DNA of 64,000 bases from Vibrio inusitatus (GTDB taxonomy: Bacteria; Pseudomonadota; Gammaproteobacteria; Enterobacterales; Vibrionaceae), in the NCBI GenBank assembly GCA_024346935.1, contig AP024878.1:1860001-1924000 (forward strand). The letters run 5' to 3'. Each line of letters begins with the position of its first letter. Position 1 is the stretch's first letter. The notes under the pieces are model-generated. The model was not told the DNA's origin. It saw nothing but the letters and a program-made list of their open reading frames with translations, and made no database searches. This document shows, in pieces, positions 45,799 through 54,222 of the stretch. The position numbers and the translations under genes are program-made.

Positions 45799-47067
45799 AT
45801 GAAAAAATCTATAATAGCAATGTCATTATTAAGTGTTTTATCAATGTCAGTTTTTGCTGATGCTCCTAACTACTCACCGACTGAAATACACGAGATGAAA
45901 GCAAGTTTTGATATGGAAACTTGGCAACTAGGTAAAGATGTTGATGCAACACGCTACATTTATACTCACGCATCTGAATACTTCAAACACGCCGATATCA
46001 AAAAAGGCGGTAACACTCATGTACTGCCGACGAATATTCAGCCTGAGCTTGGTTTAATTGAAGCTGAAACACATGCGGGTAAGAAATCGCTTGATCAATG
46101 GACAGAAGGTCACTTAGACGCTGTTATTGTTATCCACAAAGGTAACGTTGTATACGAGAAATATCCTCGTATGGAAGAAGATGATAAGCACATTTGGTGG
46201 TCTGTCTCTAAATCAGCCGTGGGGACGTTAGTCGGTATACTTGAAGCAGAAGGTAAAGTTGATATTACTAAAAACATTGAAACTTACTTACCTGAACTTA
46301 AAGGCTCAGGTTGGGAAGGCATCACTGTTTCAAGCATTCTTGAAATGGCATCTGGGATGAACGGCTTAGAAGCTGATGACCCTGAAGCATATACAAACAT
46401 GCACTCTCCTTATGCACTGTATGAATCAAGCCTTGGTTTTACTGGTAAAACAGAGCAAACCATGGACTCAACGTATGATTATATGAAGACCTTGGTGAAA
46501 CAGAAACCCGCTAATACTAAGCATGAGTACACATCGGTTAATACATTCGTACTTGCTTGGTTAGTTGAGAAAATGGAAGACAAGCCATACAACAAAGTGT
46601 TTGAAGACCGTATCTGGAAACACATGGGTGCAGAGTTCAATGGTCAAGTTCAAGTTTCTGATATTGGCGCACCAGGCGCAAGCGGCGCAATCAGCTCAAC
46701 GCTTCGTGATCTTGGTCGTTACGGCATGATGTTTACCCCGAGTGCACCAAGCAAAGCAATCCCTGAAAGCCACATTAAAAAGGTTTCACAGGGTGGCAAC
46801 ACTACCGCTTACGAAGCAGGCATGCTATTTCCCGTGATGAACAACTACGTACTAGGTAATGCGCACTCATCGGCTTACCAATGGGATATCGTAACCACTG
46901 ATGGTGACTTTGCTAAAGCCGGTTACCATGGACAGACACTGTATGTTTCGCCAGAGGCTGACTTAGTCGTCGCGGGTTATGCAACGGTTGAAGGCTACGA
47001 CACTTGGATGTACGCACGAGCAATTGCTGAAAAATTTAAAGCAGAAACACAAGCCACCTCTAAATAG
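45799..47067 (+). CDS. Exported serine hydrolase, class C beta-lactamase fold (1)
   Basis: A 422-residue protein with signal peptide MKKSIIAMSLLSVLSMSVFA. The catalytic SxxK is Ser135-V-S-Lys138 (WWSVSKSAVG), the Tyr motif is EYTSVNT, and the C-terminal box resembles YHGQTLYV. This family includes esterases, D-aminopeptidases and 6-aminohexanoate-dimer hydrolases as well as AmpC enzymes. The low similarity to true AmpC argues against classical resistance. A terminator separates it from the next paralogue. It is one of three related genes within 8 kb; substrate unknown, probably periplasmic ester or amide hydrolysis. Confidence 0.82.
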   Translation: MKKSIIAMSLLSVLSMSVFADAPNYSPTEIHEMKASFDMETWQLGKDVDATRYIYTHASEYFKHADIKKGGNTHVLPTNIQPELGLIEAETHAGKKSLDQWTEGHLDAVIVIHKGNVVYEKYPRMEEDDKHIWWSVSKSAVGTLVGILEAEGKVDITKNIETYLPELKGSGWEGITVSSILEMASGMNGLEADDPEAYTNMHSPYALYESSLGFTGKTEQTMDSTYDYMKTLVKQKPANTKHEYTSVNTFVLAWLVEKMEDKPYNKVFEDRIWKHMGAEFNGQVQVSDIGAPGASGAISSTLRDLGRYGMMFTPSAPSKAIPESHIKKVSQGGNTTAYEAGMLFPVMNNYVLGNAHSSAYQWDIVTTDGDFAKAGYHGQTLYVSPEADLVVAGYATVEGYDTWMYARAIAEKFKAETQATSK

Positions 47068-47086
47068 TCATTAAGCTATTCCATAT

Positions 47087-47119
47087 TACGGTAAGCACAT
47101 CTGCTTACCGTAGATTTTT
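47087..47119 (+). terminator. Terminator after serine hydrolase 1
   Basis: TACGGTAAGCA and TGCTTACCGTA pair perfectly around CATC and are followed by GATTTTTAT. Confidence 0.85.
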
Positions 47120-47177
47120 ATCCCCTGTAGAGCATTCAGCTCATATATTAGGATATTAATTTAATTAGGAAAACAAT

Positions 47178-48440
47178 GTGAAAAATTATCTATCTAAACA
47201 ACTTGTTGCTGTAGGCATAATCACAACACTAACAGGCGGTGTTGCATCCGCATTTGCTGAACAAAGCCTTATCGACCACCCTTTACAATCTGATGTGACG
47301 GCAGGTGTTACCCTCGAAAACTGGCAGCAAAACCGTGGTTACGGCCTAAGAAATTTTCAACACATCACACGAGACCTAATTTCTGCAAATGCAGAAAAAG
47401 TACGTGAACTGAAAATAGAAAGCGACTACGTAATTGACGAGTTACCCATTGTTAAAGCATTGGCGAATCACAGAGCAATTGACTCTTTCGTTATTCTGCG
47501 TGGTGATAAAATTGTTTTTGAAAAGTATGCCAATGGTGTAACACCGCGCACACCTCATATGGCTATGAGTGCATCAAAGACGACTGTAAACCTACTGGCC
47601 GGAAAAGCAGTTGCCGACGGCAAATTGAATATGAGTGATAAAGTTGAAAAGTACATTCCTGAGATCGGTGCAGGCTACCGTGGACGTACCGTTTCTGAAA
47701 TCCTTTCAATGGATGTTTATCATGAATTTGATGAGTTTACAGCTTATACCGCTAAGCAGGGTACTCGCCTTCGCAAAATGCTAGACGTTGAAGAAGCGAC
47801 CCTAGGTTGGGAGCCTTCAAGTCATACTGACATGAATCGTAGAGAGTTCATTGCTACGTTCGAAGCCGGTCATGAAAATGGCTCAAATATAAATAAAACC
47901 GGTCATTACTTCTACACCACAGCTAATACAGATCTAGGTGCGTGGATAGTAGAGCGTGCCACTGGTATACCGACTCAAACAGCAATGCGTAATATTCTGC
48001 ATGCCATTGGCGGTGAAAATACCACTTATATATCCACCGACAAAACCGGTGTTCCTATTACGGGGGGTGGTTTAATCATGACACCTCGTGATTGGGCACG
48101 TTACGGAATGCTATTGGCAAATGGCGGAATCGGCGTAAATGGCGAAATTGTTGGCGGTGGTACAGCATGGATGAAAGATACGATGACCAATGGCAGCGTT
48201 CCAATCGGTGTGGAGTCTTGGTCTTATTACAATAGCTCTTACACAAGTTCACTTGGTTTTGGGCACCCAGGTTGGGGTGGACAGTGGATTTTTGCAGACC
48301 CTGAGTCTGACACCGTTGTCGCTATTTTTGCAGGCTTACAAGGGCCTAATCCAGCAGACTCAGAGTTTGCAAATAGCTTATTAAGCGCATCACACGAAGT
48401 TGTTAATTACCATCGTGCGATGGACAAAGAAACGAAATAA
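47178..48440 (+). CDS. Exported serine hydrolase, class C beta-lactamase fold (2)
   Basis: A 420-residue protein starting at GTG, with AGGA about seven bases before it and a signal ending ASAFA. The active site is Ser131-A-S-Lys134 (AMSASKTTVN), the Tyr motif is FYTTANTDL, and the third box is GHPGWGGQWIF. The last resembles the HPGWGG-type ending of NylB/EstB-like hydrolases. It follows the first paralogue after a terminator and precedes a frameshifted SDR gene, linked to it only by a short hairpin. Role unknown; the substrate may be an ester or cyclic amide acted on in the periplasm. Confidence 0.82.
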   Translation: MKNYLSKQLVAVGIITTLTGGVASAFAEQSLIDHPLQSDVTAGVTLENWQQNRGYGLRNFQHITRDLISANAEKVRELKIESDYVIDELPIVKALANHRAIDSFVILRGDKIVFEKYANGVTPRTPHMAMSASKTTVNLLAGKAVADGKLNMSDKVEKYIPEIGAGYRGRTVSEILSMDVYHEFDEFTAYTAKQGTRLRKMLDVEEATLGWEPSSHTDMNRREFIATFEAGHENGSNINKTGHYFYTTANTDLGAWIVERATGIPTQTAMRNILHAIGGENTTYISTDKTGVPITGGGLIMTPRDWARYGMLLANGGIGVNGEIVGGGTAWMKDTMTNGSVPIGVESWSYYNSSYTSSLGFGHPGWGGQWIFADPESDTVVAIFAGLQGPNPADSEFANSLLSASHEVVNYHRAMDKETK

Positions 48441-48448
48441 GCTTTTGC

Positions 48449-48474
48449 TATGGAGTCAATAAACTGACTCCATA
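48449..48474 (+). other. Intercistronic hairpin after serine hydrolase 2
   Basis: TATGGAGTCA pairs with TGACTCCATA around a 6-base loop, without a U tail. It probably stabilises or processes the message rather than ending transcription. Confidence 0.5.
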
Positions 48475-48505
48475 ACCATTAGCACTAACTAAAATGGTAA
48501 CAATC

Positions 48506-49322
48506 ATGTCCAATACGCTAAAAAACAAAATCGCACTAGTTACTGGTGCGCGATCTCCACGTGGAATTGGTTACGCATCAGCACGCCAACTAGCAAAAGC
48601 AGGGGCCGATGTTGCAATTGCTGATATTTTTAACTCTGCTGATGCTGATTCTTTTACGGAGTTTCACGCACTAGGCAAAAGCATTGCTGAAGAGTTTGGT
48701 GTTCGATGCATCACCATTTCAATGGATATAACGGATCGTCTGCAAGTTGAACAAGGCATCGCTAATATCGTTACTAAGCTAGGTGGTTTGGATATTCTGT
48801 TCAATAATGCAGGTATTTGCTTTGGCGAATTATTCATGGATATGTCTCTTGAACAACTTAATAAAGCTTGGAATATCAACGTTGTTGGTGCATTTCACAC
48901 CACTCAGGTCGCGGTAAAAGAAATGCTGAAACGTGGCGGTGGTAGCATTATCAATAATGCATCTGTCGCAGGCATTGGCTGTGAGTCACACATTTCTGCT
49001 TATAGCATGTCTAAGCATGCTGTCGTTGCAATGACGAAAACTTTAGCAATCGAGCTTGGAGAGCAAAATATTCGTGTAAACGCAGTATGCCCAGGCATGG
49101 TGCTTACTGAAATGTGCGATGTTGAATGTGGCATTATTGCTGATGCAGAAAGTATCACTGTAGAGGCCGCGCATGACCTATTAGCTAGCCGAAACGCTCT
49201 TAAAAGAGGATGCAAACCCCATGGAAATTGGTGATGTGGTTACCTTCCTTGCCTCGTCGCAGTCGAGCTATGTCTCAGGTGCAACAATTGAAGTCGCTGC
49301 CGCACAGCCTTGTGGCCTATAA
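48506..49322 (+). pseudogene. Short-chain dehydrogenase/reductase gene, frameshifted
   Basis: The reading frame begins MSNTLKNKIALVTGARSPRG and has the NAD(P) motif TGARSPRGIG, the NNAG segment and the active site around SAYSMSKHA. Near codon 235 the sequence shifts: the frame in use ends at TGA at 49232-49234. The neighbouring frame continues perfectly with ANPMEIGDVVTFLASSQSSY and VSGATIEV to a TAA at 49322, the normal SDR C-terminus. One extra G in AGAGGATGC (about 49206-49209) explains it. This could be a real inactivation or a sequencing error. Without the C-terminal strand the enzyme would probably be unstable. Confidence 0.75.
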
Positions 49323-49345
49323 ATCACTGGTTATCTAGTGAGTAA

Positions 49346-49383
49346 ACAGTAAGCTAAGTCGTCATAACTATTCAGCTTACTGT
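49346..49383. terminator. Hairpin between convergent SDR and LysR genes
   Basis: ACAGTAAGCT and AGCTTACTGT form a perfect 10-bp stem around an 18-base loop. The U tail is weak. Confidence 0.4.
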
Positions 49384-49471
49384 ATCCTTAAAGATGTAAA
49401 TAGAACTCAAATAAATGGCCAAACGAGCCAGCTAATGCAAAATATCTACACCCAATTTATCACCGCACCTA

Positions 49472-50356
49472 TCATACTTTCACTTGAAGAAAACATTCTC
49501 GAACGGCTTCAATTAATAGTTTACTTACCGTCGATAAGCTTTGGCTTTTTGGCCAAATAATATCGTAAGCAATAGATATGTGACTGAGGGCAAATTCAGG
49601 AAAAAGTTCAACAAGGTCAGTAGATAATGGTTTCTGAGCTGAGTATAAAAAACCCCACCCAATATTCGCACGAATCAATGAAAGGCTCGTATTATAATCC
49701 TGACATTCCCAGGTATAAGGTGACATTCGCTCCCCTTGATACTGAATATTTTCATGATCGTCATGCAATGCCATGATTTGAGTATGTGCAAGCAATTCAT
49801 CATTGCTTATTTGCTTTTTATTGGCGAGAGGATGTTCTTTACCACAGACAAATCGGATCGGCCATCGACCCACATTACAAAACTCATAGTGTTGGCTGTG
49901 CCCTTCAAGTGCGGGGCACAATGCAAAATCCAAGCTACCAGCTTTTGTTTGTTCGATTAATTGACTACTAGAACAATTAATAATACTAACTTTAATGAGC
50001 GGATAGTGCTTATACAGCACTTGAAAGACATTAACAAAGTCATTGATATCAAGATGATGGTCAAAACCCACGCGAATTGCTACAGGAGCGCCATTAGCAA
50101 GTTGAAGCGCATTAGCGTTAAAGCGCTCGCTACTGTCAACCACCACCTTCGCACTGTCGTAAAGGGCTAGCCCGTACTCTGTTAATTGGGGATATTTACC
50201 AACCCGGTCAAAAAGAAGAATGTTTAACTCATCCTCAAGACGAGCAATATTACCGCTAATGGTTGCTTGATGTTTTCCTAATAGGCGACCAGCCGCACTA
50301 AATGACCCACTATCTGCAGCAGCAATAAAACTGCGTAAAAGTTCATGATTAATCAT
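49472..50356 (-). CDS. LysR-family transcription regulator
   Basis: A 294-residue regulator. The N-terminal HTH is standard (LLRSFIAAADSGSFSAAGRLLGKHQATISGNIARLEDELN). The effector domain from about residue 90 begins VAIRVGFDHHLDINDFV and contains LDFALCPALEG. It converges on the SDR gene and likely controls part of the serine hydrolase/SDR cluster. The inducer is unknown. The ATG at 50356 gives a normal N-terminus. Confidence 0.87.
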   Translation of the reverse strand: MINHELLRSFIAAADSGSFSAAGRLLGKHQATISGNIARLEDELNILLFDRVGKYPQLTEYGLALYDSAKVVVDSSERFNANALQLANGAPVAIRVGFDHHLDINDFVNVFQVLYKHYPLIKVSIINCSSSQLIEQTKAGSLDFALCPALEGHSQHYEFCNVGRWPIRFVCGKEHPLANKKQISNDELLAHTQIMALHDDHENIQYQGERMSPYTWECQDYNTSLSLIRANIGWGFLYSAQKPLSTDLVELFPEFALSHISIAYDIIWPKSQSLSTVSKLLIEAVRECFLQVKV

Positions 50357-50900
50357 AGAGAATCCCTGTTTATCAAGCCCATAGGTAACACCAATATAAG
50401 CTACATGTTATCACACAGAAATTCTGGATATATACTTCTCATCAACTTGAAAAACGCTTACTTAAAACTCTCGTCGACCACTTGGGCGATCGCTTCATCC
50501 TTAATTCTTCGTGCAATTGCGAAATAGATTGGAAGAAGCATCATCGGAACTAGCTATCATCAGGCAAGACAAAAGCACGAATTTACTATAAATGGTCAAA
50601 CAAGTGCCCGGTTTAGTCCGTCAGTTTCCCTTGGTAGATAGTGTAATTACGCCGTCGCTTGGCAATTGAAGTACGACAGAATTGCTTGGTGACCACATGT
50701 GTAATGGTTTAGTGTTTTTGTCTATAAGTGGGGCTAACGATGACCGTCCTGAGAAACTTCTGGACAAAACTTGTTAAAAAATTTTTAGGGGCTGAGTGAA
50801 CTCCAATAATGTCAGCTATTATAAACAGCATACGAAGTTGTGGACAATTTACATATCCACAACAATTCAACGTTGAAATCGATAGATTCAAAGAAGGTAA
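50357..50900. other. Non-coding region with repeat copy 3
   Basis: About 540 bases without a supported gene. A 60-codon minus-strand frame (50709-50891) has no ribosome site. TTGTGGA and TCCACAA form an inverted repeat around 50839-50863, overlapping the degenerate third copy of the 24-base repeat. Confidence 0.4.
50842..50864 (+). repeat. 24-base dispersed repeat, degenerate copy 3
   Basis: Reads GGACAATTTACATATCCAC then AACA. It aligns with copy 1 at about 19 of 23 positions with one gap. Confidence 0.3.
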
Positions 50901-51305
50901 TTACTGAGTTACTACTCTGATGCGGTCTACGTCGACTTTTACTGTTGTCCAATCTTGGTCTACTTCACCTTGAACAATAAGTTTAGTATCTGCTGTCACA
51001 TTAATACCGTGCCAATCTTCGTTTTCTATTTCCACAACAATTTGGCCCGTCTCATCACTAAACGTATATAGTTCATGACCAATTTGTTCTGTGATGTTGC
51101 CAGTAAGAGTCACATAAGTATCGTCTCTTGCTTCAGAAGCAGCGTTAACCGTATCCGGATTAGCAATATTGCCGTTAAAACCAACCGATGATGGCTGATT
51201 AGATACATTCGCCTGACCCGAAGAAAACCCACCCTGCGCAAATGAACCAGCACTGGTTAGCGTTACTAGAGTTAACACACTTGAAAGCAATAATTTATTT
51301 TTCAT
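50901..51305 (-). CDS. Periplasmic BOF/OB-fold stress protein (YgiW/YdeI family)
   Basis: A 134-residue protein with signal MKNKLLLSSVLTLVTLTSAG and a mature OB-fold domain. Landmarks are DDTYVTLTGNITEQIGHELYTF, DETGQIVVEIENEDWHG and the end VDVDRIRVV, matching the bacterial OB-fold family (E. coli YgiW and YdeI). Family members are linked to stress tolerance, such as peroxide or cationic peptides, and may bind cations; no precise activity is known. It is a single gene between non-coding stretches. Confidence 0.85.
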   Translation of the reverse strand: MKNKLLLSSVLTLVTLTSAGSFAQGGFSSGQANVSNQPSSVGFNGNIANPDTVNAASEARDDTYVTLTGNITEQIGHELYTFSDETGQIVVEIENEDWHGINVTADTKLIVQGEVDQDWTTVKVDVDRIRVVTQ

Positions 51306-51469
51306 GATAAACCTTATTCAATTTAAATAGATATGAACTCACTTCATACCCTGAAAGTTGCGATGTAGGTCTACCTTAATAAATTCTGTAACAGTTTTTT
51401 AAATTAGAACATATTCAAAAAATTAATAAGTCATAAAAAACGTTACATACGATAAAAACTGTAATTCAG

Positions 51470-52146
51470 CTATTTCTCGTAACCAAACCAATTCCTTAGG
51501 ACAAGAACGATCTCTTCAATAACTTCTCGGTGGGGATAGTCCAATCTGTAGTACAGCATCAGCTGAAATGATGGATCGATTTCTCTTTTATGAAAATTAA
51601 GTGACACCACTGTATTAGCATCACTACACTCGACCATCTCTAGACTTTTGAATAAGGCTGTATCGTATTGATGGGTTTGTTTATAAGGAGAAGACCAAAT
51701 AGAAGTTTGCGACAACAGCATATCCAATTGTACGTTCGACTCGCCACACAAGGGATTATTGGGGTGCGCAATCAAAGTCGTAATTTCTTCACTAACCGGT
51801 GCTCCACCCACGTTTGGATAAATGGAATCAGCAACAATACCAAGTGCAAAATCGACGAGTTTGTTATCAAGAGCCAACTGAGTATGGGTCATATCCACAT
51901 TTTTAAGCGAGATCTGTAGGTTAGGCCATGATGTTTTCAACCGACTAATCACATCGGCAATACCTTTCCCATCTATTAACTCACCAAAACTGATCGCTAA
52001 TTTAAGTGGTGTAGAGTCACTGTAGACGAAGAATTGCCCAATTTACGAGCTGCTTTGTTAAATGTTCCCATTTCAGCAGCGACGATAAAGTACTCACGGT
52101 TGTGACTTGAAAATGTTAGCACTGTTTCGTTCTCTCGGTTTCCCAT
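51470..52146 (-). pseudogene. LysR-family regulator gene, internally deleted
   Basis: The start at 52146 reads MGNRENETVLTFSSHNREYF and continues IVAAEMGTFNKAARKLGNSS, the first half of a LysR helix-turn-helix. After NSSSTVT the frame ends at a stop. In another frame TPLKLAISFGELIDGKGIAD opens the effector domain, which then runs intact to NWFGYEK and the stop at 51470. About 50-60 residues (the rest of the HTH and the linker helix) are missing at the junction near 52012-52025. The product could not bind DNA normally. It lies divergent to the third serine hydrolase, its probable former target. Confidence 0.75.
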
Positions 52147-52286
52147 AGCAATACAACCACTCCAAATATGGGTCACTTCGTACTATGGGCTATCTCATTA
52201 TGGTGTGATTATAGAACACGTCAACACAAACAACTTAATTCAGAGGCTGTACATCAGGCTGCCTATACAACCAAAGAGTATTTACA

Positions 52287-53504
52287 ATGAAAAAATCAAT
52301 CTTAGCCACAATTCTATTAGCGACAACTATAGGCTCTATCACATCGGCATCGGCAGCAGATGAAGTGCCTCTATCTAAGTTTTATGAAGGCTACACAGTA
52401 GCGGAAATCCCAGCTGACGGATTCCAACAATGGCCTTACTACACATATGCATCAGCGCATATTGAACAATTCCTACGTTATGGTGTGCACAAACTACCTG
52501 CATCAGTAAACCCTGTTAAAGTTGAGCGCGTTGGCGGATTTGAAGTTTCACCTGAACTACGTAAAGACCTCATCGATACACAGGTAAAAGCATTCGTAGT
52601 GATGAAGGATGGCAAGGTACTAGCTGAGCACTTCGACAATGGCTTTAAGCCCGGTATGCTAAATAACTTGCAATCAGCAGCGAAGTCTTACGTTGGTGTT
52701 TTATTAAGCCACGCGGTTGATTCAGGCAAGGTTTCTCTTAATAAGAAAGCGAAAACTTATTTGCCAGAGCTAGAAGGTTCTATTATTGGTGAGGCCACTA
52801 TCAGCGAAATGGCTACAATGAACTCAGGCATTGAACCGCTAAGCGATTATCATACCCCTGGATCTAACGGTTACGAGTGGGAAAAAGAGATAGGCCTACA
52901 AAACGCAGGTGAGCCAATTGGTCACTTAAATGCAATCAAGGCCGCTAAGGCGACACCATACGAGCGTGGTACTAACTGGGATTACACAGACCAAAACTCT
53001 GACACCCTAGCTCTTATCATTGCTAAAGTTGAAGGTAAGCCATTTGAGCAATTACTTGCTGAGCTACACAATAGCTACGGTGGTAATAATGAAATTCAAA
53101 TCGCAAAAACATCTGATGGCACAACATCACCATCATATGGTATCAACACCAGTGCATACGATTATGCTTTGTTCACTAACTATATTGCGCAAGGTAAAGC
53201 GGGCAAATCTTTTTATGCAGAATTAAAAGACTCATCTAACGATGTACTTAACGTTACACCTTCAATTAAAGATGTATTTGCTGCAGCAAGTCCAACAACG
53301 TATGACATGCAATCTTACACGATGGAAGCTGAAAACATCATTTATTCTCATGGTTCATTTGGCCAAACTGGTTTGGCTGACATAGAATCTGGTTATTCTG
53401 TAGTGTATCTATCGGATTGGTACACTAATACAGATGTACCAAGCCTACAAAAGCAATTAATTAATGCGGTAGACATTATTAATGAGCTACGAGCTCAACA
53501 ATAA
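52287..53504 (+). CDS. Exported serine hydrolase, class C beta-lactamase fold (3)
   Basis: A 405-residue protein with signal MKKSILATILLATTIGSITS ending near ASA. The active-site SxxK is Ser130-A-A-Lys133 (LQSAAKSYVG), the Tyr motif is WDYTDQNSDT and the C-terminal box is HGSFGQTG. It is a paralogue of the two genes at 45.8-48.4 kb, sharing VVMKDGKVLAEHF-like and KTYLPELEG segments with the first. It is divergent from a decayed LysR gene. Substrate unknown. A perfect terminator follows. Confidence 0.82.
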   Translation: MKKSILATILLATTIGSITSASAADEVPLSKFYEGYTVAEIPADGFQQWPYYTYASAHIEQFLRYGVHKLPASVNPVKVERVGGFEVSPELRKDLIDTQVKAFVVMKDGKVLAEHFDNGFKPGMLNNLQSAAKSYVGVLLSHAVDSGKVSLNKKAKTYLPELEGSIIGEATISEMATMNSGIEPLSDYHTPGSNGYEWEKEIGLQNAGEPIGHLNAIKAAKATPYERGTNWDYTDQNSDTLALIIAKVEGKPFEQLLAELHNSYGGNNEIQIAKTSDGTTSPSYGINTSAYDYALFTNYIAQGKAGKSFYAELKDSSNDVLNVTPSIKDVFAAASPTTYDMQSYTMEAENIIYSHGSFGQTGLADIESGYSVVYLSDWYTNTDVPSLQKQLINAVDIINELRAQQ

Positions 53505-53518
53505 CCATTAGTTAAAAG

Positions 53519-53541
53519 CCATCGCCCGCATCGGGCGATGG
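53519..53541 (+). terminator. Terminator after serine hydrolase 3
   Basis: CCATCGCCCG and CGGGCGATGG pair perfectly around CAT, followed by TTATAATTGTAATT. It is 15 bases beyond the stop codon. Confidence 0.75.
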
Positions 53542-53761
53542 TTATAATTGTAATTCTATCGCCCGCTCTTCAGGGGCCGGTCTCACCTTTTGCTCACCAT
53601 TAGCTTACGTATTCCAAAATCAGAATTCTACTGTGCGCTCTGATACCGCTTGCAACTCGTTTTGGGGCACTTTCGAGTTACTAAGTGCCAACTGTGAAGG
53701 TTCTGAACAGAAGTTTGTCGTGGTCAGTGGCAGAACAAGGACTAAAAAATACTTATGAGCT

Positions 53762-53785
53762 GGCCAAATTAACTGTGCCACTACA
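53762..53785 (+). repeat. 24-base dispersed repeat, copy 4
   Basis: Reads GGCCAAATTAACTGTGCCAC then TACA; it differs from copy 2 at two positions. Read in reverse it starts TGTAGTGGCACAG, which has the look of an insertion-sequence terminus, but no transposase is nearby. Confidence 0.5.
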
Positions 53786-53867
53786 CATATAGGCAGAAGC
53801 TAACGATTGTTTGGGTTATGGAAGTTACCACTTGTTCAATCTCGTAAATATAATAGACAGAAAAAAC

Positions 53868-53898
53868 AAAGCACTCACACGCTAGTGTAAGTGCTTTT
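53868..53898. terminator. Hairpin with U-rich ends on both strands
   Basis: AAAGCACTCACAC pairs with GTGTAAGTGCTTT around GCTA with one mismatch. TTTT follows on the plus strand and TTTGTTTTTT on the minus strand. It may terminate the leftward glycan operon about 325 bases past GH94. Confidence 0.55.
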
Positions 53899-54222
53899 CG
53901 CCCTCTGTATTTGAACTTACTGCACCACTTAAAGCATGAGTACCTCAGCAGTCCCTAGACAAAGAAAACTATAAATTTTAAGGGCTAGGCAACTTACCCA
54001 ATAAGGTAAACGACCCCCAAAGCTCTATTGAGCTCATAGAGAATGTAAGTCTAAGAAAATCGTGCACTAAAATATTGCCTACACAAATTATTAGAGTTCA
54101 AACACCTATCCACTTGTGAGCCAAAGAGTAATACTTTCTAACTCAATTACTGTCGGAATTGGGGAAATAATCAATGAGCTATGGATCCCCAGTTCCAACT
54201 GGTATACGAGAGTTTTACAGTT

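Larger units (their letters stand above)
53542..54222. other. Non-coding region between hydrolase cluster and glycan locus
   Basis: About 680 bases without a supported gene. It carries copy 4 of the 24-base repeat (53762-53785) and a bidirectional terminator-like hairpin (53868-53898). Confidence 0.45.

Noticed and set aside
51470..51952. Separate 160-residue protein
   Set aside because: It is the effector-domain part of a broken LysR gene; upstream sequence supplies the matching HTH start and the rest of the domain in frame.
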